Source of the DNA: an uncultured Clostridia bacterium
Lineage (GTDB): Bacteria > Bacillota > Clostridia > Oscillospirales > Oscillospiraceae
DNA length: 64,000 nt
Assembly (NCBI GenBank): GCA_945877365.1
Contig: CAMCRV010000001.1
Location: forward strand, 91,834 to 155,833
Direction of reading: 5' to 3'
In this document: piece by piece, positions 1-7,755 of the stretch
Layout of the letters: each line of letters begins with the position of its first letter
Numbering within the stretch: the first letter of the stretch is position 1
Notes under the pieces: model-generated
What the model saw: the letters and a program-made list of their open reading frames with translations, nothing else
Databases searched by the model: none
What the model was told of the DNA's origin: nothing
Translations under genes and position numbers: made by a program

Positions 1-609
1 TCCGGGGAGCATTTCTCCATAATAATAGTCCGCAAAGTTCCCATAGGAATAGACATGAAACTGTTCCTCGCTCCGCCAGCGAAGAACCCTGGCTTTATCA
101 TTCTGTCCACACTTCACGAAGTAGTCAATCGCCTCCTGAAGCGGCATACTGCTGCGGGTCAGAGGGATTGCCTGGGAAATCAGCTCCTGCATCCTTTCCT
201 TCAGGGCGTCTGTGGAGAATGTATCTGCCCCTTCCACGGAGATGAAAACACTGGATCCCAGTGTACAGCTGGCTTTTGCCGTAGCTTCCGGCCAAAGCTG
301 GCTTAGCGCCAGAAATACCACAAACTGCGCGGTTCTGGTGTATACCTCACGCCCCAGGGCATCCTTGTAGCGAAGAAGGGTAACCATTCCCCGGGAGGCT
401 GCCACAGCACGACGGATGGGATGCCCTTCGCCTTCCAGATCCTTCTGTCGGACGGGGACATAGTTCAGCGTAAAAACCTCGCCGGCAAGTTTGGCCGCCA
501 GAGGCCGCAGGCTCAGCTGTTTCTGATCCAGATCCAGTTCCCTGACAAGATCCAGAAGGGACTGCCCGGGCTGCGCAGAAATACCCTTACCTTCCATCGT
601 CAAATACAT
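1..609 (-). CDS. TGS/SAD-domain nucleoside (uridine) kinase, N-terminal part only
   Basis: The frame opens at ATG 609 behind an AGGGGGTG ribosome site and runs off the left edge, so only the first 203 residues are seen. Residues 1-60 resemble a TGS domain and about 65-200 resemble the second additional domain of threonyl-tRNA synthetase (RTAQFVVFLALSQLWPEA, then YSYGNFADYYYGEMLPG). This pairing ahead of a P-loop kinase is typical of the clostridial nucleoside kinase family, which phosphorylates uridine-like nucleosides in the cytoplasm. The kinase domain itself lies outside the window, so the activity is inferred from architecture. A threonyl-tRNA synthetase is less likely because the usual HxxxH zinc motif is absent. 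Confidence 0.75.
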   Translation of the reverse strand, partial: MYLTMEGKGISAQPGQSLLDLVRELDLDQKQLSLRPLAAKLAGEVFTLNYVPVRQKDLEGEGHPIRRAVAASRGMVTLLRYKDALGREVYTRTAQFVVFLALSQLWPEATAKASCTLGSSVFISVEGADTFSTDALKERMQELISQAIPLTRSSMPLQEAIDYFVKCGQNDKARVLRWRSEEQFHVYSYGNFADYYYGEMLPG

Positions 610-687
610 ATTGACACCCCCTGCTTTTCCTTTGATTATTTCGGTTTATTATACCACAATGCAGCCCGATATGCAATTCTCTTTTCC

Positions 688-1659
688 CTATCCTTCCCAT
701 TGGCTTAGAATTGTGCCGGAATAATAATGCTCCAGAATCTGCTGATAGTGATTTCCTTCCAATGCCATTGCCTCGGCGCCGTACTGGCTCATGCCAACGC
801 GATGGCCAAACCCCCTCGTTGTAATTACAATTTCTCCGTTCCGTACATCTATGGAAAAGGCCGTGGAGCGCAGTCCCAACCGAGACCGTAGATCTTTTCC
901 CCGAAAGCTGACACCCCCGATCTGCATGGTGTCCACGCCGCCCCCGGCTGTATAGCTTGTCTTACCAATCCATCCCGCGGGATCTCCGGTCAGCTGCAGC
1001 CCCAGCTTGTCCAGAAAAACCGTCCCGGAGAAACACTGTTCATCCCGGTAGTGTGCTGCGTCCTCCTCCCCGGGGCTTTCCACACTTCTCAGATAGGGCA
1101 GATCCGTCCCCCATACTGCTACGGCATCCTCCGTTCGTCCTCCGCTGCAGGAAAAATAGGTTGCTTCAATAGGCAGACCCTCATAGGTCAGAATCTGTCC
1201 CGCAGTCTGACGCGCGGCAGCCGTCATTTTTTCCACGGTTTCCTCGGCTCCTCCCTTCCGCAGGTATTCCTCCGCAGTAAGAAACGCCTGACAGCAGCTG
1301 CTTTCCGTACATACAGACCCATTCCCGTGCTTCCCACCGGTGCTCATTGCCCGGCAGGCAACTGTTCGGGCAACTACTGCCTGCGCCTTCAGTGCCTCCA
1401 TCTCAAAAGATCCCGGAACCTCTCCCAGAAGCACGGATGTCACATATGTTTCCATATCCATTTCCTCCGGATTCCCGTCTGGGGAAAGCAGCCTCATTGT
1501 CTGCGGTGCAGCTTCCTCCACGGTTTCTTCCGTAGGCTGCAGCAACATATCCGGATTTGGATTTGCGTCATTCCATTTTATCCCAACGCAGAGCATCAGA
1601 CCCGGAATAACCATGCCCATAACCAGACTGTCCAAAATACCCCTCCACCAGGATTCCAT
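688..1659 (-). CDS. spoIID: Stage II sporulation protein D (SpoIID)
   Basis: 323 residues with one membrane anchor (about 8-28) and the SpoIID/LytB domain. Visible motifs are VTSVLLGEVPGSFEMEALKA, AQAVVARTVA, YFSCSGGRTEDA and the C-terminal GFGHRVGMSQYGAEAMA. Glu80 in the LLGEVP motif matches the family's catalytic glutamate. SpoIID is a lytic transglycosylase that works with SpoIIP and SpoIIM in the mother-cell membrane to drive engulfment. The start is ATG 1659 with a GGGAGGGG site. It is divergent from the next gene, and no convincing sigma-E promoter was found; a sigma-A-like TTGACA/TATGCT pair with 16-bp spacing lies upstream. Confidence 0.93.
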   Translation of the reverse strand: MESWWRGILDSLVMGMVIPGLMLCVGIKWNDANPNPDMLLQPTEETVEEAAPQTMRLLSPDGNPEEMDMETYVTSVLLGEVPGSFEMEALKAQAVVARTVACRAMSTGGKHGNGSVCTESSCCQAFLTAEEYLRKGGAEETVEKMTAAARQTAGQILTYEGLPIEATYFSCSGGRTEDAVAVWGTDLPYLRSVESPGEEDAAHYRDEQCFSGTVFLDKLGLQLTGDPAGWIGKTSYTAGGGVDTMQIGGVSFRGKDLRSRLGLRSTAFSIDVRNGEIVITTRGFGHRVGMSQYGAEAMALEGNHYQQILEHYYSGTILSQWEG

Positions 1660-1683
1660 TTTATCCCCTCCCGGTGTTATGGT

Positions 1684-1711
1684 AGCATAGGCACAGCAAG
1701 GATGCTGTCAA
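1684..1711 (-). promoter_or_regulatory. Candidate promoter for spoIID
   Basis: Read on the minus strand: TTGACA (1706-1711), 16 bp, TATGCT (1684-1689), about 25 bp before the spoIID start. It looks like a vegetative promoter, whereas spoIID is normally sigma-E controlled, so its use is uncertain. Confidence 0.4.
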
Positions 1712-1720
1712 AAAAGCAGA

Positions 1721-1749
1721 TTGCAATTCCCGGCGATTTTTGTTATGAT
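1721..1749 (+). promoter_or_regulatory. Promoter of the E2-like acyltransferase gene
   Basis: TTGCAA (1721-1726), 17 bp, TATGAT (1744-1749). It is followed by a GGAGG ribosome site at 1767-1771, just before ATG 1778. Confidence 0.6.
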
Positions 1750-1777
1750 GAGCAAAACCTTTTACGGAGGTATTACA

Positions 1778-2662
1778 ATGGAAAAGCAGAAAAGAAAACC
1801 GGGTGACCGCCGGGATGCCGTATGGCTGAAGGATCTGCCCCCTATGAACCGCATTATGCCCTGCATTATGCCCAACCGCTGCGACAATGAGGCTTACATC
1901 ACCGTAGATGTGGATCTTCGTCCCCTGGATGCATATCTTGCCGGGAAGAACGAGGGCAGAACCTCGGATAAATATACCTACTTTCATGTGATCAGTGCGG
2001 CAATTGGCCGTGCTTTCGTTCTGCGCCCCAGAATGAACCGATTCATCTGCAACAACCGGGTTTATCAGCGGAACGGTATCTCCCTGGCTTTTGTGGTGAA
2101 AAAGCAGTTCAGTGATAAGGCTCAGGAGGGACTGGCCTTTATCACCTACGATGCTGAGGATACTATGGATTCCTACCATGAGAAGATCATGTCCTGCATT
2201 CATCAGACACGATCCGAAAAGGAGCTGGATACCTCCTCCGGTGCTATGGATGTGATTTCCAGGCTGCCCCAATGGGTCATCAATCTGATCTGCAAGACCA
2301 CTCTGCTGCTGGATCGGCATGGCTTGGCTCCTCAAGCCCTGATCGGAACCGATCCGAACCACGCTTCCATTTTCCTGAGCAACCTGGGCTCCATCGGTCT
2401 GGAGGGCGGATATCACCATCTGGTTAACTGGGGCACCAATTCCTGCTTTGTAGTTCTGGGTAAAAAATACAGGAAGATGGATTATCTCCCGGATGGCAGC
2501 TCCGATCTGCATGAGGTGATTCCTCTGGGTATCACCCTGGATGAACGCATCGCAGACGGCTATTACTATTCCGGTACTGTTGCTCTGGTAAAGAAGCTGC
2601 TCTCCCAGCCTGAGCTGCTGGATCAACCCGCGGACACACCGGTTGAATACTCCATACGGTAA
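1778..2662 (+). CDS. Stand-alone 2-oxoacid dehydrogenase E2-like acyltransferase domain protein
   Basis: 294 residues from ATG 1778; the GGAGG site decides this start over upstream ATGs. The whole protein resembles the trimeric catalytic domain of dihydrolipoamide acyltransferases and chloramphenicol acetyltransferase (HVISAAIGRAFVLRPRMNRF, GVNW-like NWGTNSCFVVLGKKY, then LGITLDERIADG near the C-terminus). There is no lipoyl or subunit-binding domain. The family active-site motif DHRxxDG reads DERIADG here: Glu256 replaces the catalytic His while Asp260 remains. No dehydrogenase E1 or E3 gene is nearby. It may use another acceptor or be non-catalytic; the substrate is unknown. Confidence 0.7.
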   Translation: MEKQKRKPGDRRDAVWLKDLPPMNRIMPCIMPNRCDNEAYITVDVDLRPLDAYLAGKNEGRTSDKYTYFHVISAAIGRAFVLRPRMNRFICNNRVYQRNGISLAFVVKKQFSDKAQEGLAFITYDAEDTMDSYHEKIMSCIHQTRSEKELDTSSGAMDVISRLPQWVINLICKTTLLLDRHGLAPQALIGTDPNHASIFLSNLGSIGLEGGYHHLVNWGTNSCFVVLGKKYRKMDYLPDGSSDLHEVIPLGITLDERIADGYYYSGTVALVKKLLSQPELLDQPADTPVEYSIR

Positions 2663-2664
2663 GC

Positions 2665-2690
2665 AAAAAGGAGGCATATGCCTCCTTTTT
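2665..2690 (+). terminator. Intrinsic terminator after the E2-like gene
   Basis: A perfect 26-nt palindrome: arm AAAAAGGAGGCAT pairs with ATGCCTCCTTTTT. It starts 3 nt after the stop codon, and the T-run is part of the 3' arm. Confidence 0.85.
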
Positions 2691-2691
2691 C

Positions 2692-2721
2692 TTGACAATT
2701 TCCCACACTGTGTCCTATAAT
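2692..2721 (+). promoter_or_regulatory. Promoter of the MBOAT/SGNH operon
   Basis: TTGACA (2692-2697), 18 bp, TATAAT (2716-2721). Both hexamers match consensus, and it lies just after the preceding terminator. Confidence 0.85.
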
Positions 2722-2756
2722 AAACGGGTATTTTTTGGTACAGGATAGATGTTTTT

Positions 2757-4187
2757 ATGGTTTTTAATTCCCTTTCCTTTCTTTTCTTCTTTATAGCTGT
2801 ATTTGCTCTCTACTGGTCTGTTCCAAAGAAATTCCAGTGGTGTGTTCTTTTGGCGTCCGGCTATCTCTTCTACGGCATCTGCAGCGCTGAATATCTGCTT
2901 CTGATTCTCCTGATCACCGCAGTTTCTTACCTTTCCGCGCTGTATCTGGAAAAAAACCGGAACAATGCAAAGGCCTCCCGGCGGTGCCTTGCTTTTACCT
3001 GTCTGTTTATTCTGGCCTTCCTTTTCTTCTTCAAATACTTCAATTTCCTGTCGGAAAGTGTCTGCCGGATCCTTCAGGTATTCTCTGTTGAAGCAGATCC
3101 TTTTCTGATACGGGTTCTGCTGCCTGTGGGTCTCTCCTTCTACACCTTTACCGTGATAGGCTATGTTGTGGATGTCTTCAAGGGAAAAACCCCTGCGGAA
3201 CACCATTTCGGAAAATATGCCGCCTTTATCTCCTTCTTCCCCACTCTGCTCTCCGGTCCCATCGAACGGGCGGATAATCTGCTGGCTCAGATTCGACAGG
3301 AGCATAGCTTTCACTATGGTCAGGCCGTACTGGGCAGCCGGGAAATTTTGTTCGGCCTGTTCAAAAAAATGGTGATAGCCGATACGCTGGCTATCTATGT
3401 GAATATGGTATTTGGCAGCGTCCGCAGCTACAGCGGCTTCACCCTGATGCTTGCCATCCTGTTTTACACCATTCAGATATACTGTGATTTCTCCGGCTAC
3501 AGCGATATTGCCATAGGCGTCTCCCGTCTTCTGGGTATCCAGCTGAGGCCGAACTTCCGCCAGCCTTATTTTGCAGCCTCCATCAAGGATTTCTGGGGTC
3601 GCTGGCACATCTCTTTGTCTACCTGGTTCCGGGACTATGTTTATATTCCGCTGGGGGGCAACCGGGTCAGCCCGCTGCGTCATAAGCTCAACCTGATGAC
3701 TACCTTTCTGGTCAGCGGACTGTGGCATGGGGCAAGCTGGAACTTTATCCTATGGGGCGGAATCCACGGCGGCGCACAGGTCTTGGAATCTCTCCTGCCG
3801 AAAGCCAAAACCAAAGCGGCATCCTTTTTCCGGTGGATTCTCACCATGCTGGTTGTCAGCTTTGCCTGGGTCTTTTTCCGGGCCAATACACTTTCGGATG
3901 CTTTCTATGTTTTTTCTCATCTGCTGACCGGGATTGGGGATCCCACTGGCTACATTGTGCAGGGCTATCGCATTCTGGGGCTTTCCAATGTGGATTTGCT
4001 GGTTATCTGCGGAAACTGTATGATTCTGTTTTTGCTGGATTTCTGCTGTTTCCGCTGGAACGGAATGGAGCAGATTTCAAATCTACCGGTTTTCCTTCGC
4101 TGGGGAATCTATCTTCTGCTTTTGCTGCTGATTATTTTCTTCACACCACTTATCAGCAGTTCCCAGTTTTTGTATTTTCAGTTCTGA
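2757..4187 (+). CDS. MBOAT family membrane O-acyltransferase (AlgI/DltB-like)
   Basis: 476 residues with about ten or more membrane segments. It carries the MBOAT signatures: YWSVP near the N-terminus, FPTLLSGPIERAD, IQIYCDFSGYSDIAIG, FWGRWHISLSTWFRDYVYIPLGGNR and GLWHGASWNF. His324 in the last motif matches the catalytic histidine of AlgI. Such proteins move acyl groups, usually acetyl, across the membrane to an extracytoplasmic acceptor such as a polysaccharide or wall polymer. The partner gene 12 bp downstream encodes an SGNH-like protein, as in known two-component O-acetylation systems. The acceptor cannot be told from the sequence. The start ATG 2757 has only a weak site (AGGAT). Confidence 0.88.
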   Translation: MVFNSLSFLFFFIAVFALYWSVPKKFQWCVLLASGYLFYGICSAEYLLLILLITAVSYLSALYLEKNRNNAKASRRCLAFTCLFILAFLFFFKYFNFLSESVCRILQVFSVEADPFLIRVLLPVGLSFYTFTVIGYVVDVFKGKTPAEHHFGKYAAFISFFPTLLSGPIERADNLLAQIRQEHSFHYGQAVLGSREILFGLFKKMVIADTLAIYVNMVFGSVRSYSGFTLMLAILFYTIQIYCDFSGYSDIAIGVSRLLGIQLRPNFRQPYFAASIKDFWGRWHISLSTWFRDYVYIPLGGNRVSPLRHKLNLMTTFLVSGLWHGASWNFILWGGIHGGAQVLESLLPKAKTKAASFFRWILTMLVVSFAWVFFRANTLSDAFYVFSHLLTGIGDPTGYIVQGYRILGLSNVDLLVICGNCMILFLLDFCCFRWNGMEQISNLPVFLRWGIYLLLLLLIIFFTPLISSSQFLYFQF

Positions 4188-4199
4188 GGTGGACCCTCT

Positions 4200-5138
4200 A
4201 TGAAGCTCTATTTCAAAAAACTATTTCTTCTCCTTCTGCTCACCGCGATGCTCCTGTGTATGGCAGCAGTCTTTGATTTCACTGTTGTGGGCAATCAATA
4301 TTCTCATTTTTATACGGCCTCGTTAATGGATAAGGTGGATCGTCTTTGCTCCATCACAGAGCCGAAGATCATTCTTGTTGGCAACTCCAATGTCAGCTTT
4401 GGCATGGACTCCGCCCTGCTGGAGGATGCCATGGGAATGCCAGTGGTGAACCTCGGCCTGCAGGGCGGTTTAGGCAACGCATTTCACGAGGAAATCGCCA
4501 AATTGAATATCCAGCCCGGCGACATTGTGGTTGTTTCTCACATCGACTACGCCGATGACGACAAGCTGAATGACCCGGAGCTTGCCTGGATCACAGTGGA
4601 AAAAAATCCCCGGCTGCTTCAGATCCTTCGCCCGAAGGACTGGCTCCCCATGCTACGGGCATATCCCAACTACGCATTCAACTGTTTCGTTCGCTGGCAG
4701 CGCGGCTGGAACACCATCCCCGCCGGTACCCTCTACATTCGTGAGGGTGTCAACACCTACGGTGATTTCGTCATGCGCACCGGGCAGGAGACCTCCACCT
4801 ACCAGTTTCGTGCCGGAGAACTCACCGTCCCCCAGGTGGGTGATGCCTGTATGACACGCATGAATAAGCTGAACAAATACATCTGTGATAAAGGCGCACG
4901 GATGGTTGTTTCCTACTCCCCCATCGCAGACGGAGAATTTACACCAGACCGGGAAGCCTATCACGCCTTTGCCGCAGAACTGGAGTCCCGGCTGGATTGT
5001 CCGGTTATTTCAGACATTGACGACTACTTTTTCCCGTACAACTGTTTCTTTGATACAAAATACCACCTCAACGAGGTGGGTGCCCGTCTGAGAACCGAGC
5101 AGCTGATCCGGGATCTGCAAAATTGGCTCAATCCATAA
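4200..5138 (+). CDS. Membrane-anchored SGNH-hydrolase-like partner of the MBOAT protein
   Basis: 312 residues with an N-terminal signal anchor (about 7-27) and an extracytoplasmic SGNH-type domain. The nucleophile block reads IILVGNSNVSFGMDS, with Ser63, and the C-terminal dyad D285-x3-H289 sits in FFDTKYHLNEVGA. The block-I Gly-Asn-Ser replaces the common Gly-Asp-Ser, as in several AlgX/DltD-like acetyl-transfer partners. It is co-transcribed with the upstream MBOAT gene behind a GAGGTGG site. It probably takes the acyl group delivered by the MBOAT protein and places it on the glycan or polymer. This role is inferred from pairing and family. Confidence 0.75.
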   Translation: MKLYFKKLFLLLLLTAMLLCMAAVFDFTVVGNQYSHFYTASLMDKVDRLCSITEPKIILVGNSNVSFGMDSALLEDAMGMPVVNLGLQGGLGNAFHEEIAKLNIQPGDIVVVSHIDYADDDKLNDPELAWITVEKNPRLLQILRPKDWLPMLRAYPNYAFNCFVRWQRGWNTIPAGTLYIREGVNTYGDFVMRTGQETSTYQFRAGELTVPQVGDACMTRMNKLNKYICDKGARMVVSYSPIADGEFTPDREAYHAFAAELESRLDCPVISDIDDYFFPYNCFFDTKYHLNEVGARLRTEQLIRDLQNWLNP

Positions 5139-5145
5139 AAAGAGG

Positions 5146-5176
5146 ACTCCCCTGATGCAAGGTGCATCAGGGGAGT
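5146..5176. terminator. Bidirectional terminator between convergent genes
   Basis: A perfect 14-bp stem, ACTCCCCTGATGCA with TGCATCAGGGGAGT, and a 3-nt AGG loop. T-rich DNA follows on the plus strand and the A-rich 5' flank gives a T-run on the minus strand, so it can serve both the SGNH gene and the flavoprotein gene. Confidence 0.85.
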
Positions 5177-5192
5177 TTCTTCTGTCAAATAC

Positions 5193-6782
5193 TCAAATTC
5201 TCTGCGTAATGCTTCTGGCGACATGGACACCGCTGGCAGAGGCATGGGACAGAGAATGGGTAATTCCGCTGCCGTCACCAATGATGAACAGTCCCTTATG
5301 CCGGGATTCCAGATGCTCATCCACTTCCACTTCCATGTTGTAGAATTTCACCTCAACGCCATACAGAAGGGTATCGTCATTTGCCGTGCCGGGGGCAACC
5401 TTGTCCAGAGCGTAGATCATCTCAATGATGCCATCCAGAATTCGTTTGGGCAGAACCAGACTCAAATCACCGGGAGTGGCATTCAGCGTCGGCGTAATAA
5501 AGGCCTCCTCAATTCTGTTGGGGGTGGAGCGCCGACCCCGGATCAGATCCCCAAATCTCTGGACAATCACACCGCCGCCCAGCATATTGCTCAGCCGGGC
5601 AATGGACTCGCCGTAGCCATTGGAATCCTTAAAGGGCTCGGAGAAGTGTTTGGCCACCAGCAGGGCAAAATTGGTATTTTCCGTCTGTCTGGCCGGGTCT
5701 TCATAGCTGTGTCCATTTACGGTGATGATGCCATTGGTATTCTCGTTGACCACAGCTCCCTTGGGGTTCATGCAGAAGGTTCGCACCCGGTCGCCATACT
5801 GCTTGGTGCGGTAGACGATTTTGCTTTCGTAAAGCTCGTCCGTCAGGTGAGAGAAAACCTCGGCGGGCAGCTCCACCCGGACGCCGATATCCACCCGGTT
5901 GGATTTTGTGGGGATGCTCAGGTCACGGCAGACGGATTCCATCCATTTGCTGCCGCTGCGGCCAACGGAAATGATGCAGTCCTTGCAGAAATAGGACACA
6001 TCCTGACACAGAATTTCATAGCCGTCCTCCGCGACGGCAACGGACAACACTGCCGTGTCAAAGAAAAACGCCACTTTATCCTTGAGATAATCATAGAGGT
6101 TTGCCAGAACCACATAGTTGATATCCGTACCCAGATGCCGGACAGAAGCATCCAGCAGATGCAGGTCATTCTGAATGCAGAGGGTTTTGAATCTGCTGCC
6201 GGCAGTGGAGTAGAGCTTTGTCCCTTCGCCGCCATAGCGAAGATTAATCTCGTCCACATAACGCATCAAATCCAGAGCCTGTTTTTTTCCGATATATTCA
6301 AACAGTGTTCCGCCAAAATCATTGGTGATGTTGTATTTTCCGTCGGAAAAAGCGCCTGCGCCGCCAAATCCGCTCATAATGCTGCAGCTTTTGCAGCCGA
6401 TACAGGTTTTTACCTTCTCCCCGTCGATGGGGCAGCGCCGCTTGTTCAGAGGATGGCCCGCCTCAAAAACAGCCACCTTCAGCTCCGGCCGGCGCTGCAT
6501 CAGCTCATAGGCCGCAAAGATTCCACCGGGGCCTGCACCGATAATAATGACATCATACTTCATTGTTTTTCTTCCCTTTCCTGCACCGCCCTGCTCTGAC
6601 AGCAGCTCCGTTACGGAAACATTCAAAACCCGGGCGATATTCAACAGCATTTGGACATCCGGAACAGAAAGCCCCTTCTCCCATTTGGAAACCGTCTGCC
6701 TGACAACACACAGCTTTACGGCAAGCTCTTCCTGGGAAAGGCCGCTGCCCTTGCGCAATCTGACGAGGTTTTTTCTGAACAT
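5193..6782 (-). CDS. Xre-type HTH fused to an FAD-dependent dehydrogenase (COG2509-like)
   Basis: 529 residues in one uninterrupted frame. Residues 1-70 are a Cro/C1-type helix-turn-helix (LRKGSGLSQEELAVKL, RQTVSKWEKG). From residue 74 a full flavoprotein follows, with the dinucleotide motif DVIIIGAGPGGIFAAYEL, a CIGCKSC cysteine cluster, GFGGAGAFSDGKYNI and a C-terminal GLFIIGDGSG. The family is an uncharacterised FAD dehydrogenase group. An internal ATG at 6563, preceded by AAGGGAAG, would yield the usual 456-residue flavoprotein without the HTH, so two products are possible. It sits 65 bp downstream of the HAD gene, probably in the same transcript. The HTH could sense the flavin state, which is speculation. 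Confidence 0.8.
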   Translation of the reverse strand: MFRKNLVRLRKGSGLSQEELAVKLCVVRQTVSKWEKGLSVPDVQMLLNIARVLNVSVTELLSEQGGAGKGRKTMKYDVIIIGAGPGGIFAAYELMQRRPELKVAVFEAGHPLNKRRCPIDGEKVKTCIGCKSCSIMSGFGGAGAFSDGKYNITNDFGGTLFEYIGKKQALDLMRYVDEINLRYGGEGTKLYSTAGSRFKTLCIQNDLHLLDASVRHLGTDINYVVLANLYDYLKDKVAFFFDTAVLSVAVAEDGYEILCQDVSYFCKDCIISVGRSGSKWMESVCRDLSIPTKSNRVDIGVRVELPAEVFSHLTDELYESKIVYRTKQYGDRVRTFCMNPKGAVVNENTNGIITVNGHSYEDPARQTENTNFALLVAKHFSEPFKDSNGYGESIARLSNMLGGGVIVQRFGDLIRGRRSTPNRIEEAFITPTLNATPGDLSLVLPKRILDGIIEMIYALDKVAPGTANDDTLLYGVEVKFYNMEVEVDEHLESRHKGLFIIGDGSGITHSLSHASASGVHVARSITQRI

Positions 6783-6847
6783 CTGGCTCCTCCTTTTGTC
6801 CGTGTGCCATTATAAAACAAATTCTTCCACGGCGCAAGCAACCGGAA

Positions 6848-7666
6848 TTAACATTTGCCTTCCTGCCGCAGGGCATCCAGAATCTCTCCGGCATCCTGCA
6901 AGACCAGATCCGGCTTATCGTCGGAACGCTCTAAAATCTCCGGAGTCGTCTCGCCGCTCATCACCAGAATTCCTGTAATTCCGGCATTCAGGCCGCACTT
7001 CACATCGGTGTAAATCCGATCTCCCACCACTGCCGTCTCCTCCGGGGCGATGTCCAACTGCTCCATTGCCAGCCGCGGCATCAGCGCAGAGGGCTTGCCG
7101 ATGACAACCGGGCGTTTTCCGGTGGCGTTGAAGATCATATCGCAGACACTTCCGCAGTCCGGCACAAAGCCAAACTCTGTGGGGCATACATAGTCCGGAT
7201 TGGTGGCGATGTAGGGAATGTCTTCCCGGGTGGTCAGAAGATAGCTGACATCCCACAGCTTCCGGAAGGTAAGTTCCGTATCAAAGCCCATGACAATGCA
7301 CTGGGCATCCTCCACAGACTCCGTAACGCAGAATCCGGCCTGCTCCAGCTCCCTCCTTAGGGAAACCGTGCCGCACACATAGAGGGTTTTCCCGGGATGC
7401 TTCTGTTTCAGATAATAGGAAGTGGCCTGAGAAGAGGTCATGAAGTCCTCTCTTTTGGCCTCAATTCCAAGTTTTCCCAGCTTCAGAATATAATCCTCCA
7501 CACTTTTGGAGGAATTATTGGTCAGAAACAGATAGTTTCTGCCGCTTCTGCGGAGGCAGTCCAGCAGCTCCTGGGTAAAATCGAAAAGCCGGTCTCCCAG
7601 ATACAATGTGCCGTCCATATCAAACAGAAACAGCTTTTTGCTTCTGAGCAGAGTTTTTTTATCCAT
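6848..7666 (-). CDS. NagD-type HAD-IIA phosphatase
   Basis: 272 residues. HAD motif I is LFLFDMDGTLYLG (nucleophile Asp16, acid Asp18), motif II is FLTNNSS, and the C-terminal motif is VVGDRIYTDVKCG. The C2-type cap (about 85-200) is typical of the NagD/4-nitrophenylphosphatase class, which dephosphorylates small phosphometabolites in the cytosol. The precise substrate cannot be told. It starts at ATG 7666 after a consensus-like promoter and is probably the first gene of a pair with the HTH-flavoprotein. Confidence 0.88.
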   Translation of the reverse strand: MDKKTLLRSKKLFLFDMDGTLYLGDRLFDFTQELLDCLRRSGRNYLFLTNNSSKSVEDYILKLGKLGIEAKREDFMTSSQATSYYLKQKHPGKTLYVCGTVSLRRELEQAGFCVTESVEDAQCIVMGFDTELTFRKLWDVSYLLTTREDIPYIATNPDYVCPTEFGFVPDCGSVCDMIFNATGKRPVVIGKPSALMPRLAMEQLDIAPEETAVVGDRIYTDVKCGLNAGITGILVMSGETTPEILERSDDKPDLVLQDAGEILDALRQEGKC

Positions 7667-7685
7667 CCAGAATCACCCTTGTTTT

Positions 7686-7715
7686 ATTATAGCATGGATA
7701 CGGCATTGCGGTCAA
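7686..7715 (-). promoter_or_regulatory. Promoter of the HAD phosphatase gene
   Basis: On the minus strand: TTGACC (7710-7715), 18 bp, TATAAT (7686-7691), 20 bp before the start codon. Confidence 0.75.
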
Positions 7716-7721
7716 CAGCAA

Positions 7722-7747
7722 GAAGCAGGCCGAGACCGGCCTGCTTC
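7722..7747 (-). terminator. Terminator after pepD
   Basis: An 11-bp stem GAAGCAGGCCG with its complement and a 4-nt loop, 8 nt beyond the pepD stop codon. The T-tract on the minus strand is weak (TTCTTGCTGTT). Confidence 0.6.
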
Positions 7748-7755
7748 CAGAAGAA

